A program made the translations under genes and the position numbers. Positions 25,019-36,214 of a DNA stretch of 64,000 bases are shown one piece after another (the stretch's first letter is position 1; each line of letters begins with the position of its first letter). Below the pieces are notes generated by a model. It made no database searches. It was not told the origin of the DNA and saw only the letters and a program-made list of their open reading frames with translations. Source of the DNA: Hedera helix. Lineage: Eukaryota > Streptophyta > Magnoliopsida > Apiales > Araliaceae. The stretch covers positions 25,961,221-26,025,220 of the forward strand of contig OX359282.1 in NCBI GenBank assembly GCA_947179155.2, read 5' to 3'.

Positions 25019-27305
25019 ACCTCCCCTCCTTATGAAATTTCGTCCCCGAAATTGACGTACCTGACATATCGAAGAGGTAAGGATATTTAGATTTCATCTC
25101 AGATTCTAGCTCCCAGGTCATTTCCTCAGTATCTTGGTTCCTCCATAACACCTTAACTTGAGGTATAACCTTTGAGCGTAGGATCTGCTCCTTCTTATCC
25201 AGGATCTTAACAGGTACCTCCTCGTATGTTAAATCCTCTGCTATAACGTCTGGTTCTAACTCAATGACGTGGTTTGGGTCCTTCACATATTTACGTAACA
25301 TAGATATGTGAAAAACGTTATGGATGCGAGACATACTTGGTGGTAGGGCTAGTCTGTAGGCTACGGTTCCTATTCGATCGAGGATTTCAAATGGGCCAAT
25401 AAATCGAGGGTTGAGCTTTTCTCTCTTTCCGAATCTCGCAACCCCTTTCCATGGAGAAACACGTAAGAATACATGTTCTCCGACGTTGAAACTTTCGTCT
25501 CTCCGATGAAGATCAGCATAACTCTTTTGTCGTTCTTGTGCGGTCTGTATTCGTTGTCGGATCATTTGGATCTTTTCGGTCGTCAAGCGTACCAACTCGG
25601 GTCCCAACAATTTTGCTTCTCCTACCTCATTCCAATATATTGGAGAGCGACACTTCCTTCCATACAATGCCTCGAATGGAGCCATGCCTATGCTTGGTTG
25701 GTAACTGTTGTTGTAAGAAAATTCCACCAACGGCAAGTACTTATCCCAACTTCCTTTGAAGTCTAATACACAAAGTCTCAAAAGATCTTCGAGGGTCTGG
25801 ATCGTCCTTTCCGATTGTCCGTCCATTTGAGGATGGTATGCAGAACTAAAACGTAGTTCAGTGCCCATAGCTTTTTGTAGATTGATCCAAAAGCGTGAAG
25901 TGAATCTAGGATCTCGATCAGAAACTATGGAAACTGGCATGCCATGCAATCTCACGATCTCATTTATGTACATACCGGCAAGACGTTCAAGTGAAAAGTT
26001 TTCTCGTATAGGCAAGAAATGAGCAGATTTGGTCAATCTATCTACGATCACCCAAATTGCATCTAAGCCTTGAGAAACTTTTGGAAGACCCGTCACGAAG
26101 TCCATATTGATGTGTTCCCACTTCCATTCGGGAACTTCAAGTGATTGTAATGGACCTTTAGGAACTTGATGCTCTGCCTTGACACGTTGACAAGTTAGGC
26201 ACCTTGAGATAAACTCCGTAATCTCTCTTTTCATATTGTTCCACCAAAATGTATGTCGAAGATCTCGATACATCTTGGTACCTCCTGGGTGGATTGTAAA
26301 CGGCATGTTGTGTGCCTCCATCATGATTTTATGCTTTAATTCAGGATTGTTAGGAACACATAGTCGAGAGTTGACTCGAAGTATTCCTTTCTCGTCGATT
26401 CTTGCTTCGGGAATGGCACCTTCTTGTACTTTCTTTATCATGTTTATCAGTTCTGGATCGGTAGCTTGAGCAGCTTTAATTTTATTGATTAAAGTTGGTT
26501 CTACTCGCACGTGAGCAATCTTCGAGTGGGTCCCTGGTGTCTTTAGCTCTATCTCCATCTTTTGCAAGTCGTACAAAATACACTTTTGTGTTGTCAGCAG
26601 TGCACTTGTACTTGCATAAGATTTTCTGCTCAAAGCGTCAGCTACAACGTTCGCCTTTCCCGGGTGATACTGGATTGTGTGGTCATAATCCTTTAACAGT
26701 TCAAGCCAACGTCGTTGTCGCATGTTGAGTTCCTTCTGGGTGAAGAAATACTTGAGACTTTTATGATCCGTATAGATATCCACTTTTTCTCCGTACAAGT
26801 AGTGTCTCCAGATCTTCAACGCGAAAACGACTGCTGCCAACTCTAGATCATGAGTAGGATAATTTTTCTCATAATCTTTGAGTTGTCGAGAGGCATAGGC
26901 TATAACCTTTCCATGTTGCATAAGGACACAGCCTAGACCTTTGCCAGAAGCATCGCTGTAGATAACAAATTCTCCTGATCCTGATGGTATGGTCAGAACA
27001 GGAGCTGAAACAAGTCTCCTCTTGAGTTCTTGAAAACTCTTCTCGCATTCCTCGCTCGATATAAGTTTTGTACTAGAATGAATGATACCGATATCTAGTA
27101 ATTAAACTTTCAACTCTTGGTGTTCTATGAGAGCCATTTGGTATGGGACTTTAAAAATGGGCTTAGTGCCGGGTTCAAGATCGATACAGAATTCAATTTC
27201 ACGGTTTGGGGTAAGCCAGAAAGTTCCTCAGAAAAAACGTCAGGAAACTCATTAACAATGGGAATATCATTTAAGTTTGACGTGTTTTTGTTCAAATCAG
27301 TGACA
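25014..27305 (-). pseudogene. E1 RT remnant, RNase H, integrase and chromodomain
   Basis: From 27305 down: the pre-RT segment (PxREIEFYIDLEPGTKP), a stop (CAA to TAA) before LLDIG, then an in-frame 687-bp deletion removing the RT fingers and palm with the catalytic DD. Open from about 27110: RT thumb (SEECEKSFQELKRRL), RNase H (YSDASGKG, DLELAAV, YTDHKSL), integrase HHCC (two His of MEAHN/IHPGG, CLTCQ), DDE core (VDRLTKSAHFLP; VSDRDPRFTS; SERTIQTLEDLLR) and a C-terminal chromodomain (VKVLWRNQDTEEMTWELE). The ATG at 26921 is only the first Met after RT. The stop lies in the first bases of the 3' LTR. Integrase looks intact apart from HPQMDG for HPQTDG. Confidence 0.85.
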
Positions 27306-27905
27306 TGAGTGACATCCGTTTTTCAATAAACGGATGGCTTTATGGCTAGAAATAACAGTTATAGATTTCAATGGTTTAGTTGCTTGAATTTGCATGACAG
27401 GTTGATTAGGAATATGAAAACTAATAATCTTATGAAAACAATCAATTTTAGCATGATGGGTAGTCACCCAATCAATTCCTAAAATCACATCAAATTCACG
27501 CATCTCCAAAGAAATAAGGTCAACATGTATTGTGAGGTTGTTGATTTGAACTAGGCAAGATTTATAGATAGTAAATGTAATAGGTATTTCTCCCAATGAG
27601 GTTTCAACTGATAAGACAAGATTTAAGTTTTCAATAGTCAAATTTAAACGTTGAGTACATATAGGTGAGATAAAAGAGTGGATAGAGTCAGTATCTAATA
27701 TGACATAGACTTCACGAGAATTTATGAATAGCTTACCGGTTATCACCTCATTCGGTTTCTTGACTGTTATCGTCAAATCGAATCCCGAATACTTCATTCG
27801 GATCTTCACGTATTTCAACCATGGGAATACCACTGAATAATTTTCTAGCAAACTGTTTCTCGGGTTCATCAACTTCATCAGTAGTAAGGTACCAATGATT
27901 TCCAT
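27297..27905 (-). pseudogene. E1 protease region, frame closed by an 11-bp deletion
   Basis: Retropepsin-type aspartic protease of a Ty3/gypsy pol. The active-site block reads LDTDSIHSFIS where the family has D-T/S-G; the Gly to Asp change is shared with E2. GIDWVTTHHAKIDC near the end is the usual C-terminal block (hxLGxDWL...A.ID). Compared with E2, 11 bases are missing near 27310, so the frame ends prematurely at NGCHSCH. Real protease coding starts near KYSGFDLTI, not at the first Met of the open frame. Confidence 0.75.
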
Positions 27906-28368
27906 TAAAATAGTATTTTCGATAGACTGCAGTTTCCACGATAGTGACTAACTTAACCTGAATTCCTCTAAATTGTAACGCCCAAAAGTATAGAAACATC
28001 ATTTTTAAATAATCTTGAAAATCATAGCTGGAACACCATAAATCCCAAAGACTAATATGAAAAGTCCATATATTCTGATCCTTTGTTATAGAGCATAACC
28101 AGGTGATATCACTCTCCCAATTAGTGAGTAAATTAAAGGCAATAATTTCCGCAAGTTCGTTACTTCCTTTAATTGCTTCTAAGAATGGATCTGGAACGAC
28201 TGTAGCAGAGCTTTCACCTTCATCCTTACTGGATAGAACACGCATAATTTTTGCCTTAGGCAAATGATTCAACTTTGAGTTTGTAAGAAGATTATTCGTC
28301 GCCTCTTGTTTTGCAGCTACATTTGTTTCGGTAATTTCATAATTAACCTCCTGATTTCCAGATGCCAT
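27748..28368 (-). CDS. E1 ORF1, 206-residue tryptophan-rich protein in the gag position
   Basis: Sits between the primer site and protease, where gag should be, but has no CCHC knuckle and is about half the usual gag length. It starts ATG at 28368 (MASGNQEVNYE). Acidic/polar N-terminal third, then a Trp-rich core at about residues 80-165 (NWES, IWTFHISLWD, FWALQFRG, NHWYL) and an acidic C-terminus. By eye the core (ISLWD ... FRG ... strand ... Y) has the order of an RPA70-type OB fold; this is tentative. It overlaps protease in the +1 frame. It differs from the E2 copy at seven residues and has no stop. It could instead be a drastically diverged capsid. Product unknown. Confidence 0.55.
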   Translation of the reverse strand: MASGNQEVNYEITETNVAAKQEATNNLLTNSKLNHLPKAKIMRVLSSKDEGESSATVVPDPFLEAIKGSNELAEIIAFNLLTNWESDITWLCSITKDQNIWTFHISLWDLWCSSYDFQDYLKMMFLYFWALQFRGIQVKLVTIVETAVYRKYYFNGNHWYLTTDEVDEPEKQFARKLFSGIPMVEIREDPNEVFGIRFDDNSQETE

Positions 28369-28557
28369 AATTAACTGTGGTCACAAAATAAATGTTAGTT
28401 CAAATAAACTGACTCATCTCTTCATGTTCCTACATTCAAATCGATTCATTAGATAAAAAATAAATCTAATTTAGGTAGGACACACTAGTGATTGATTCTA
28501 TTCGTCTCTCCCCTCCTAGTACTAACCCCAGATCTCCATTAAAGACCATATCCCTAA

Positions 28558-28569
28558 GCTCTGATGCCA
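28558..28569 (-). other. E1 primer binding site (tRNA-iMet, one mismatch)
   Basis: TGGCATCAGAGC on the minus strand, 2 bp from the 5' LTR; the canonical initiator-methionine site is TGGTATCAGAGC. Confidence 0.85.
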
Positions 28570-28571
28570 AC

Positions 28572-31500
28572 TGTGACGCCCCCAAATCTGGGCCCACACA
28601 GCCCAAACTTGAGTCGTCAAAAGACTACAACAAAATTATTACAACAAAGCACAACGTACAACAATACAGTGTATAATAATACACAACTAAGTCTTCACTA
28701 TTATTGCCACACTATTTTACAAAACGTGAAGACTATGATAACTATTCCTCGGACCCTCACTCCATTCCCCGGCTAGACCCTGTTATGTTTTCATCTCCTG
28801 TTGAAAAACAATGGAACAAAAGAAAGGGTGAGCTCAAATAGCCCAGTAAGAAATATCATGACTAAGATAATGACGAATAAATTATCATTAGCCTTCAACA
28901 GTTGAGTTCTTGATAGAATACAATAGACTACAAGGTTTATATCAAAAACTGTAGTTAAATTCTTAAACAATGTTCAGATCAATAATAGCAGCGGAATGAA
29001 CAATCTATTAGAAGAATAATACAGACTATAATGTCCACTCGCTTCTCTTTTTCGTAAAAACATCATCAACTTTTATCATCTGAAATACCATTAGTCATGA
29101 TAATATAAATTCACAGTTCCTGATCATAATCATGCACATCAACAGTTCATCTTTGCACTACGGGCCAAAGATATTCAATATAGCACCAACGGTCATGATT
29201 ATACCAGATTCAGCCTTTGGTCATAATCATACCAAACAACAGTTCATCTTTGCACTACGGGCCAAAGAGAACATTCACCACGTGCCATAAAAGACACCGA
29301 ACAGATGTATCGCCTTTAACCTATTATATCGCCTTTAACCTATCATCTGTTCAACAAATATATCACATCTGTGCCCCCGGCCACAGATATTCACAACAGT
29401 TTGATTTTTTTTTGGATGATTAGAATGATGTAAATGATGAACAGAAGAAATAGGATAATAATAAGTATCGAAAGTTTACTTTGTACAGATTCAAATAATG
29501 TCCAAATTGTCAACATGATGTGGAGTGAAATTCAAGATCCACAGTTCAGAATAACGGTTACAATTCAATAGAAAGGTTCACGTAAATAGGAAGGTTCAGT
29601 TGAAATAATGAAGTTCAACTATTATGGAACATATAATATTTTCAGGAATTATAGAAGCAATAGTTCCATAATAAATTTCGATTTAGGAGTATGAAAGAAA
29701 ATAATATCCCTTACCGTAGCAGGTTTGATTAACAAAAGGTGAAGGAAATTAATACAAAGGGTTATTCACCAACAGGCGGCAATCCGCTCCGTAAGGTTAT
29801 TCCCACAATTTAATAGAATTTGAGTACAAAGAGTTATTCACCAAACAGGCGGCAATCCGCTCCGTAAGGTTATTCCCACAATTTAATAGAATTTGAGTAC
29901 AAAGAGTTATTCACCAAACAGGCGGCAATCCGCTCCGTAAGGTTATTCTCAGAGATTAATAATGAATGAATACGAAAGGTTATTCACCAACAGGCGGCAA
30001 TCCGCTCCGTAAGGTTATTCCCACAATTTAATAGAATTTGAGTACAAAGAGTTATTCACCAAACAGGCGGCAATCCGCTCCGTAAGGTTATTCCCACAAT
30101 TTAATAGAATTTGAGTACAAAGAGTTATTCACCAAACAGGCGGCAATCCGCTCCGTAAGGTTATTCCCACAATTTAATAGAATTTGAGTACAAAGAGTTA
30201 TTCACCAAACAGGCGGCAATCCGCTCCGTAAGGTTATTCTCAGAGATTAATAATGAATGAATACGAAAGGTTATTCACCAACAGGCGGCAATCCGCTCCG
30301 TAAGGTTATTCCCACAATTTAATACATGGAAATAAAAGGCACGTCTTATGAGTAAGGAAGAAACAATATTATTATCGAGAATCAAATAATGATAATCCCT
30401 TACCATAGTATGTTTGAATAATGGAAGATGAAAAAGATGGTATCCCTTACCTCAACACGTGACTGGATATTGATTTAAATGAGGTTGATTAACTTGAACA
30501 GTACACGTATACTTATAGATCTTCACAAATACTCAAGATGACTTAAGCACACTTAGAGAGAACTTTCACAAGAAGTATTTAGAGAGAGAAAGAAAGAACA
30601 AGTAAGGAAGTTTATGAAAAATCCTTAAGTTAAGGCTTCTATTTATAGCCAAAAATCTTATCATTCATTTAATCTAAACCATTCATTTAAAGATCATCTT
30701 TTAATCTACACCATCCATTTCAAATATTATATTATCTTTAATCTACACCATTCATTTCATATCACCTAATAATCACCAACTTTATATTATAAACAAATCA
30801 ATTTAATTATTCAACAATAATTCACACTTTAATCTACACCATTCATTTCATATCACCTAATAATCACCTAACTTTATATTATAAACAAATCAATTCAATT
30901 ATTCAACAATAATTCACACTTTAATCTACACCATTCATTTCATATCACCTAATAATCACATAACTTTATATTATAAACAAATAACTTTATCAATTCAATT
31001 ATTATGACTAATTGTTATAAATACAGTATAGTTAGCTCTTAGATATCAAGTCAATAAATTAATGAAATACAACTGTTTAAATAACATCATAATAGAGATA
31101 ACAATAATGTAAAATAAAGCATACGTTACTGTGTAATGACAATTATTGATTCAATAATGTGAATTACTGTGCATATGTTACTGTGACAATTATTAGGTTC
31201 AATAATTTTAAAAACAGTGCAACAACAATTATTGACTCAATGATATAAAATACAGTGTAATGACAATTATTAAATCAATAATGCAAAATACTGTGTAACA
31301 ACAATTATTGAATTGATAATATAAAATATTATGCAGTGACAATTATCGATGAAATGATGCGTAACAGTTACGGTGTCAATTATCAGACCAATAATATGAG
31401 ACACTATGCAATACCGTGTGTTACTGTAGAGTACCGTGTGCTACAGAAAATACCATAAACTACCGTATGCTACTATTCTTTTATCACCGGTATTTTAACA

Positions 31501-31805
31501 GTTCCGTTGACTATTTTTATTTAAAAAGGTTACTTCTGTCGTTTTCTATATCCGACAAATATTCCGTTGTGGGGTCCACCAATAATTTATTATTTCGGCG
31601 CCGTCGTACGGCACGAATATTCCCCGACCAAACGAATATTCCCCGACAAAACGAATATCGTCCGACAAAATAAAATTTGCACATAACATCCTTAACTTTC
31701 AATTTTGTTAATTTAACCACTTACTGTTTCAAAAAAAAAAAAAAAAATATATATATATATGAAGAAAAATTAAATTTTGTATTTCATAAAATTCGGGGTC
31801 TTACA
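28572..31805 (-). repeat. E1 5' LTR (3234 bp)
   Basis: Same structure as the 3' LTR but with eight ~70-bp units (29758-30320) instead of seven, which accounts for the 70-bp length difference. Confidence 0.9.
29758..30320. repeat. LTR minisatellite, eight units (E1 5' LTR)
   Basis: Same units as 23041-23530 with one more of the CCCACAATTTAATAG subtype in the second block. Confidence 0.85.
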
Positions 31806-31810
31806 AGTAC

Positions 31811-32377
31811 AATAATAATCCTAAGCATTAGTGAAAAATAAATCCAATTTGGAATCAAATTAATGTTTTAAATCGTGACAATTCTGTTCTGGAGCAATTA
31901 ATGCGCAAGCCAAACACGCCATTCGCTCAGTTGACCCGATCAACTCTCGCCAGCCGACTCAACCTAGACCGCGCATGGCGCGGTTCTTTTTCTCTCCTGG
32001 CCCGTGCATGGTGTGGAAGTTGCTGTCGTCCATCCTTCACGCGACGTCGTTTCGTTCCTTTTATGCGGCTAACCTGCTTGTACCTCGCACATGACGCGTT
32101 GGCTTGCTCTGCTGCTAATATTACGAAATTGCCACCGGTCAGCTACTTCCCTTTATTTACCAAATTGCCACTCAACTCATTTTTTCTACAAAATAAAATA
32201 TACATTAATTAAAAATAAATAAAAATAGTATAAAAATATTAAAAATAATAATAATACATAAAAATAATAAAAATGCATAAAATTAAATAAATTACCGAAA
32301 ACACTAAAAATACTTTAAAACTCACAAATAATTAAGCATAAAAATACATAATAAATAGAAATAAAATTTACTTATCA
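31811..32377 (-). repeat. inverted Athila-type LTR, part above E1
   Basis: Reverse complement of 19850-20420, including the GC-rich block. LTR start TGATAAG at 32377 on the minus strand, preceded by the purine-rich GTGTGAGGG (polypurine tract, about 32380-32392). The 31901-32212 ORF is a by-product of the GC-rich block. Confidence 0.75.
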
Positions 32378-33801
32378 AATACCCTCACACTTAAATCTTT
32401 GCTTGTCCTTAATCAAAATAAGAATAAAAACTATAAAAAATAAAATAAAACTAATAATCGAACAACTTACTTGAACAACAAATCAATATGAATGTTAACA
32501 TTAGTCTCAATGATTTTAAAAACAATAACTCAAAGATAATTTCAAAATTATGCAATAGTCAGAATTTTAACATATTTATTAATCTTACTTTACTCAAGAC
32601 CCTTTGTGTGTGTGTAAATCCAAATGTATCAAACTAGCAAAAAAAAAAAAAAAACTTAGATCCGCTCACATAATTAAATGTCTCATAAAAGATATAAAAA
32701 AGAGTTAGTTTTACAACAAAACTCTATACTTTTATTTTTCATATAACTCTCCACTAATATAGGCAAATATAACTAGAAGATAAAAAAAAAATTAATCTTG
32801 ATAAACACACTAAGATTATTAATATCAATTTCTTTTCAAGTACTTTTTTCATTTTTTTTCTTTTAAATGGGTGTATTTTATGTTTCACCCTATTCGTTTT
32901 TTCTTTTTTTTCTCGGTGAGTGCATTTTATGCTCCATCACACCAGTGAGTGCGTTTTACGCTACTTCTCGCTTTTCATGTGTTTATGAGTGAGTGCGTTT
33001 TACGCTCTATCTCAACACACCACATAATTTTTTAATTTAACAATCGTAGAAAAATTACCTAAATCATCTCCTTTAAATTATATTTTGTCTTATATTTTAC
33101 TTCAAATAATGATAAAATAAAATATAGAGTTTAAAAAAAATATCTTCCATAAGCATTTAACCATATAAATTCTTTAAATTAAACTAACTCAAACAAATGG
33201 ATACAAGTGCATAAAAATTAAAGGGATCTTAAACAAAGTAATAACCAATAAAAAGTCAAAAATTCAAACTAAGCAAAAATATATCCTTTTTTCAAAAGAT
33301 ATTAAATAAAAATAATTTTTTTTATCATTGGCTAAAAATTAAAATTCACTTAATTCACTTCTCAAGTGGCACATCATAAATTAAAAACTAACTACCCATT
33401 TTTGTAGGAAACACGGTTACACTTAGCACGTGTAACAAACCTTTAAACCCCATAGTTACCCCATGTGAACTAGTTTTGTCTCGTGAGGGTTTGTAGTGAA
33501 TTTACCCATAATTTTTTTTTTTAAATTCCCTACAAATAAAACAAATATCATAAATCTCTTCCCCCACACTTAAAATTTATATTTTTCCCAATGTAAACTA
33601 TAATGCAAAGAAACAGACACAAATAAATATAAAGAAAAAGGAAAACAAATACAAATCTGATTTCTTGGGTTGCCTCCCAAGCAGCGTCTTTGTTTATTGT
33701 CACTGGTTCGACATCAAGTCGAATCACTACGTCACTCCAACCTCATGAATTTTGAGTACTCCATCCATCAAGTTATCCTTCATGGGTAGGTTCAATCTCT
33801 C
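32378..33801 (-). other. Athila-type 3' non-coding region
   Basis: No coding seen. Contains GGGTTGCCTCCCAAGCAGCG (33668-33687), a motif common downstream of pol in Athila-type elements, and a run of GAGTGCGTTTTACGCT-like degenerate repeats at 32910-33020. Confidence 0.5.
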
Positions 33802-34158
33802 TTAAAATTGATATGAAGGTTTTACTCCCTCTTCAATGAACATATATTTAAGATGACTAGGGAGAGTCCTTAAATTTAGAATGGGATCCTGCAAAACAAA
33901 AGACAAAAAATTATTATGAGTAACAGGCAATGAAATAGAAATAATTGCATTAGTATCCAAAATCACTGGCAAAGAATTTAATGCAGCTTCAGCCTCCTTC
34001 AAATCTTGATTCAGCTCAATTTCTTCTTCTTCCTCTAACTTTAAATTGTTGGTAATTACAACCTCCAAAATTTTCTCGTTTATTTTCCCAAAAAATTCCT
34101 CCACCTTAGGCATGACACCACCACAAAGAACATCATTGTCTACATTGATACTGTCCAC
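33802..34158 (-). pseudogene. Athila-type pol fragment (region just before RT)
   Basis: 118-residue reading frame rich in acidic residues in the middle (EEEEEIELNQDL) and ending LNLRTLPSHLKYMFIEE. The last block matches the LPSHLKYAF-type segment that precedes reverse transcriptase in Athila elements. RT, RNase H and integrase are missing altogether: the frame runs into the 3' non-coding region. Non-autonomous remnant. Confidence 0.65.
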
Positions 34159-34293
34159 TTCTGCACTGATGTTGTCTGCTTCCTCTTACGTCGGCAATGG
34201 AAAGAATGACCCTTGAGAATCTAATTGACCAACTGTAGTAGTAAGCTGACTCATTTGATACTCCAAATTATATATAAAAGTTTTTGTCTCTTG

Positions 34294-34841
34294 TTAGAAT
34301 TGTTGCGCTTGAGTCATGAAAGCTTTAAACATATCTTTTAAAGACATATCAGAATTAGACGATTGTTCATGTTGTTGTTGGGGATATGGTTGCATGTACT
34401 GTGGATTATTTAAAAAATCTTGGTTTGCGCACCAATTCACTGGTGGATTCTCATAGCTGAAATTATGATGATCCTTCCATTCTGAATTATACGTGTTTGA
34501 ATAGGGATCATATCTCCTCTTTGATTGACCAAGGACACCAGCAGCTGCATTAACTTGTTCATTGGACTCCTCTCGAAACATTGGGCATATATCAGTTGGG
34601 TGTCCTATTATCGCACAAATCCTACAAGTACCTACAGTCATTTGATAAACAAAAGAAGTTAGACTATCAGTTTGTTGCTTATGAGAAGAAATATTTACCT
34701 CATTAACATAATCAGGCATGACTTCCATCCTCATCTTGCACAACTCAATTAAACTATGAAAAAAATTTATAAAAATAAAATCTAAGAAAATTACTAAACT
34801 AAAATAAAGTTTACAAAAGCACAAAAATAAATTAAAATCAC
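34294..34841 (-). pseudogene. Athila-type gag fragment with CCHC knuckle
   Basis: Contains one zinc knuckle CRICAIIGHPTDIC (C-x2-C-x4-H-x4-C), followed by the family-typical YDPYSNTYNSEW and NFSYENPPVN and a Q-rich tail. The gag core upstream of the knuckle is mostly missing: only about 100 residues separate the primer site from it. The open frame runs back through the primer site at 34842, so its nominal first residues are not real; an ATG at CKMRME is a better start. Capsid-like nucleic-acid-binding function in the family; here a relic. Confidence 0.7.
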
Positions 34842-34859
34842 TCCCTGGCAACGGCGCCA
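34842..34859 (-). other. second Athila-type primer binding site (minus strand)
   Basis: TGGCGCCGTTGCCAGGGA on the minus strand, 5 bp from the LTR end at 34865. It differs by one base from the plus-strand site at 21238 and is followed by a different leader, so two parental copies contributed. Confidence 0.7.
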
Positions 34860-34864
34860 AATTT

Positions 34865-35129
34865 TAGTAGTTGTCGTTAACACTCCAAAATTAATCCCCA
34901 CTTCAATCACTAACTCAGTATAATAGCAAGTAAGGGTCGATTCCACAAAGAATGATTAATTTAATTTTATTTATTTAGTTAATTATAATTAATTCAAAAC
35001 CCCCAGTTTTAGTTTACATTGCATAAAATTAAATTAATCATTCTCTGTGGGATCGACCCTTACTTGCTATTATACTGAGTTTGTGATTGAAAGTGATGAT
35101 TAATTTTGGAGTGCTAACGACAGCTACCA
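34865..35129. repeat. head-to-head Athila-type LTR tails
   Basis: About 34865-34990 is an LTR tail on the minus strand; about 34990-35129 is the same tail on the plus strand (TCTGTGGGATCGACCCTTAC seen in both senses). They form an imperfect 130-bp palindrome. Confidence 0.7.
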
Positions 35130-35134
35130 ATAAT

Positions 35135-35780
35135 AGAATACAACAGTTTAATTAACATCATAATAGAGATAACAATAAAGCATAAAATAAGAAATAACAC
35201 GTTACTGTGTAATGACAATTATTGATTCAGTAATGTGAATTACTGTACATATGCTGCTGTGACAATTATCAGTTCAATAATATGAATTATTGTGCATGTG
35301 ACAATTATTGGTTCAATAAAGTCAATATTTTACAGTAGCCACTTTATTAGTTCAATAATATGAAATACTGTGCAATACCGTGTGCTACTGTGCAATACCG
35401 TGCGCTACTGTGCAATACCGTGTGTTACTGTACAATACCATGTGTTACTGTGCAATACCATGTGTTACTATTTTATTTACCACTAGGTATTATAATAGTT
35501 AAAAATGATAGTACCGTTGACTATTTTTATTTATAAAAGTTACTTATGTCGTTTTTTATATCCGATAATATTTTGTTGTGGGGGTCTACCAATATTTGAT
35601 TATTTTGGCCCTGTCATACGAATCGAATATTTTCCGACAAAATAAATATTCTCCGACCAGATAAAATTTGTACAAAATATTTCTTAATTTTCACTTTTGT
35701 CAATTTATTTACTTACCGTTTCAGAAGAAAATATATAAAGAAAAATAAAATTTATATTTCATAAAAGTCGGAGTCTTACA
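35135..35780 (-). mobile_element. older Tekay-family solo LTR, second part
   Basis: Continues the LTR broken at 19849. It matches the segment about 24275-25018 of the young LTR: ACTGTG/ACAATTATT repeats, then CCGACAAAATAAATATT, and ends TAAAAGTCGGAGTCTTACA (the LTR 5' end in reverse). 35130-35134 is the ATAAT target duplication of the Athila-type insertion. Confidence 0.8.
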
Positions 35781-36214
35781 TTTTGTATAGCTGATCATTA
35801 ACAGTATAATACTTAGCTAACTTGTGCTTTATCTTTTGAGCCTTAATTTTGTGTACGAAAAAATCATCATTTTTCAGGAAGTTGATGATAAGAGTCATTC
35901 ACGAAACTTCCTAATCAATATCCATGACTTCCTGAGCCATGGTTCCTCAAGAGTTTCCAAATAGACTGAGCCTTTGAAGGCTCCTTAATCGGTAGCTACA
36001 AGCTTAGATACGGCATTAGCCATGATATTTTTAGCTCTAACTGCGCCAATGAGCTGATATTTGGGGAAACTGGCTAATAAAGAATGGATAAGCAGGAAAT
36101 AGGCATACAAATGTGCTTTACGAGCTTCATATTCTCCTAAAACCTATTTGATGACTAATTAGGAATTAATATAAATGGCTAGATTTCGTACCTCAAGGCT
36201 TTGAGCCAATTTAA
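35781..36214 (-). pseudogene. Tat-type pol fragment: second RNase H C-terminus and integrase leader (part 3)
   Basis: Minus strand from 36214: KLAQSLEVRN, then a VLGEYEARKAHLYAYF block and RAKNIMANAVSKL, matching the C-terminal half of the additional RNase H domain typical of the Tat lineage. The segment before integrase follows (KIKHKLAKYY). Stops and shifts throughout. It continues into 17770 downward after removal of the solo LTR. Confidence 0.75.

Larger units (their letters stand above)
21855..31805 (-). mobile_element. Tekay/Del-type Ty3/gypsy retrotransposon E1 (9951 bp)
   Basis: Flanked by the perfect 5-bp duplication AGTAC (21850-21854, 31806-31810). LTRs 28572-31805 (5') and 21855-25018 (3') begin TGTAAGACCCCGAA and end GGGGGCGTCACA in element sense. 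Primer site 28558-28569 (tRNA-iMet), purine tract next to the 3' LTR (25019-25032). Order on the minus strand: ORF1 (28368-27748), protease (27905-27297), truncated RT, RNase H, integrase and chromodomain (to 25014). An 11-bp deletion near 27310, an in-frame RT deletion and a stop make it non-autonomous. By eye the two LTRs differ at only a few bases plus one repeat unit, so it is young. Confidence 0.92.
19850..35129. mobile_element. Athila-type Ty3/gypsy element with an inverted internal region
   Basis: Outer ends are TGATAAGTAG (19850) and GACAGCTACCA (35129), flanked by the 5-bp duplication ATAAT (19845-19849, 35130-35134), so this was one insertion. The inside is rearranged. A complete plus-strand LTR and primer site (19850-21255) is followed at about 21350 by a minus-strand LTR body (21350-21849 plus 31811-32377), then minus-strand 3' non-coding, pol and gag remnants, a minus-strand primer site (34842-34859) and LTR tail (34865 to about 34990), then a plus-strand LTR tail (about 34990-35129). 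Retrotransposon E1 is inserted in the inverted LTR. No intact coding; non-autonomous. Confidence 0.75.

Noticed and set aside
25473..25766. Plus-strand ORFs opposite E1 integrase (and the mirrored ones at 49488-49781)
   Set aside because: Antisense shadows of a conserved coding region.
21855..31805. Endogenous pararetrovirus (caulimovirus) because of the tRNA-iMet primer site and unusual ORF1
   Set aside because: Two LTRs, target duplication, integrase and chromodomain identify a Ty3/gypsy retrotransposon.
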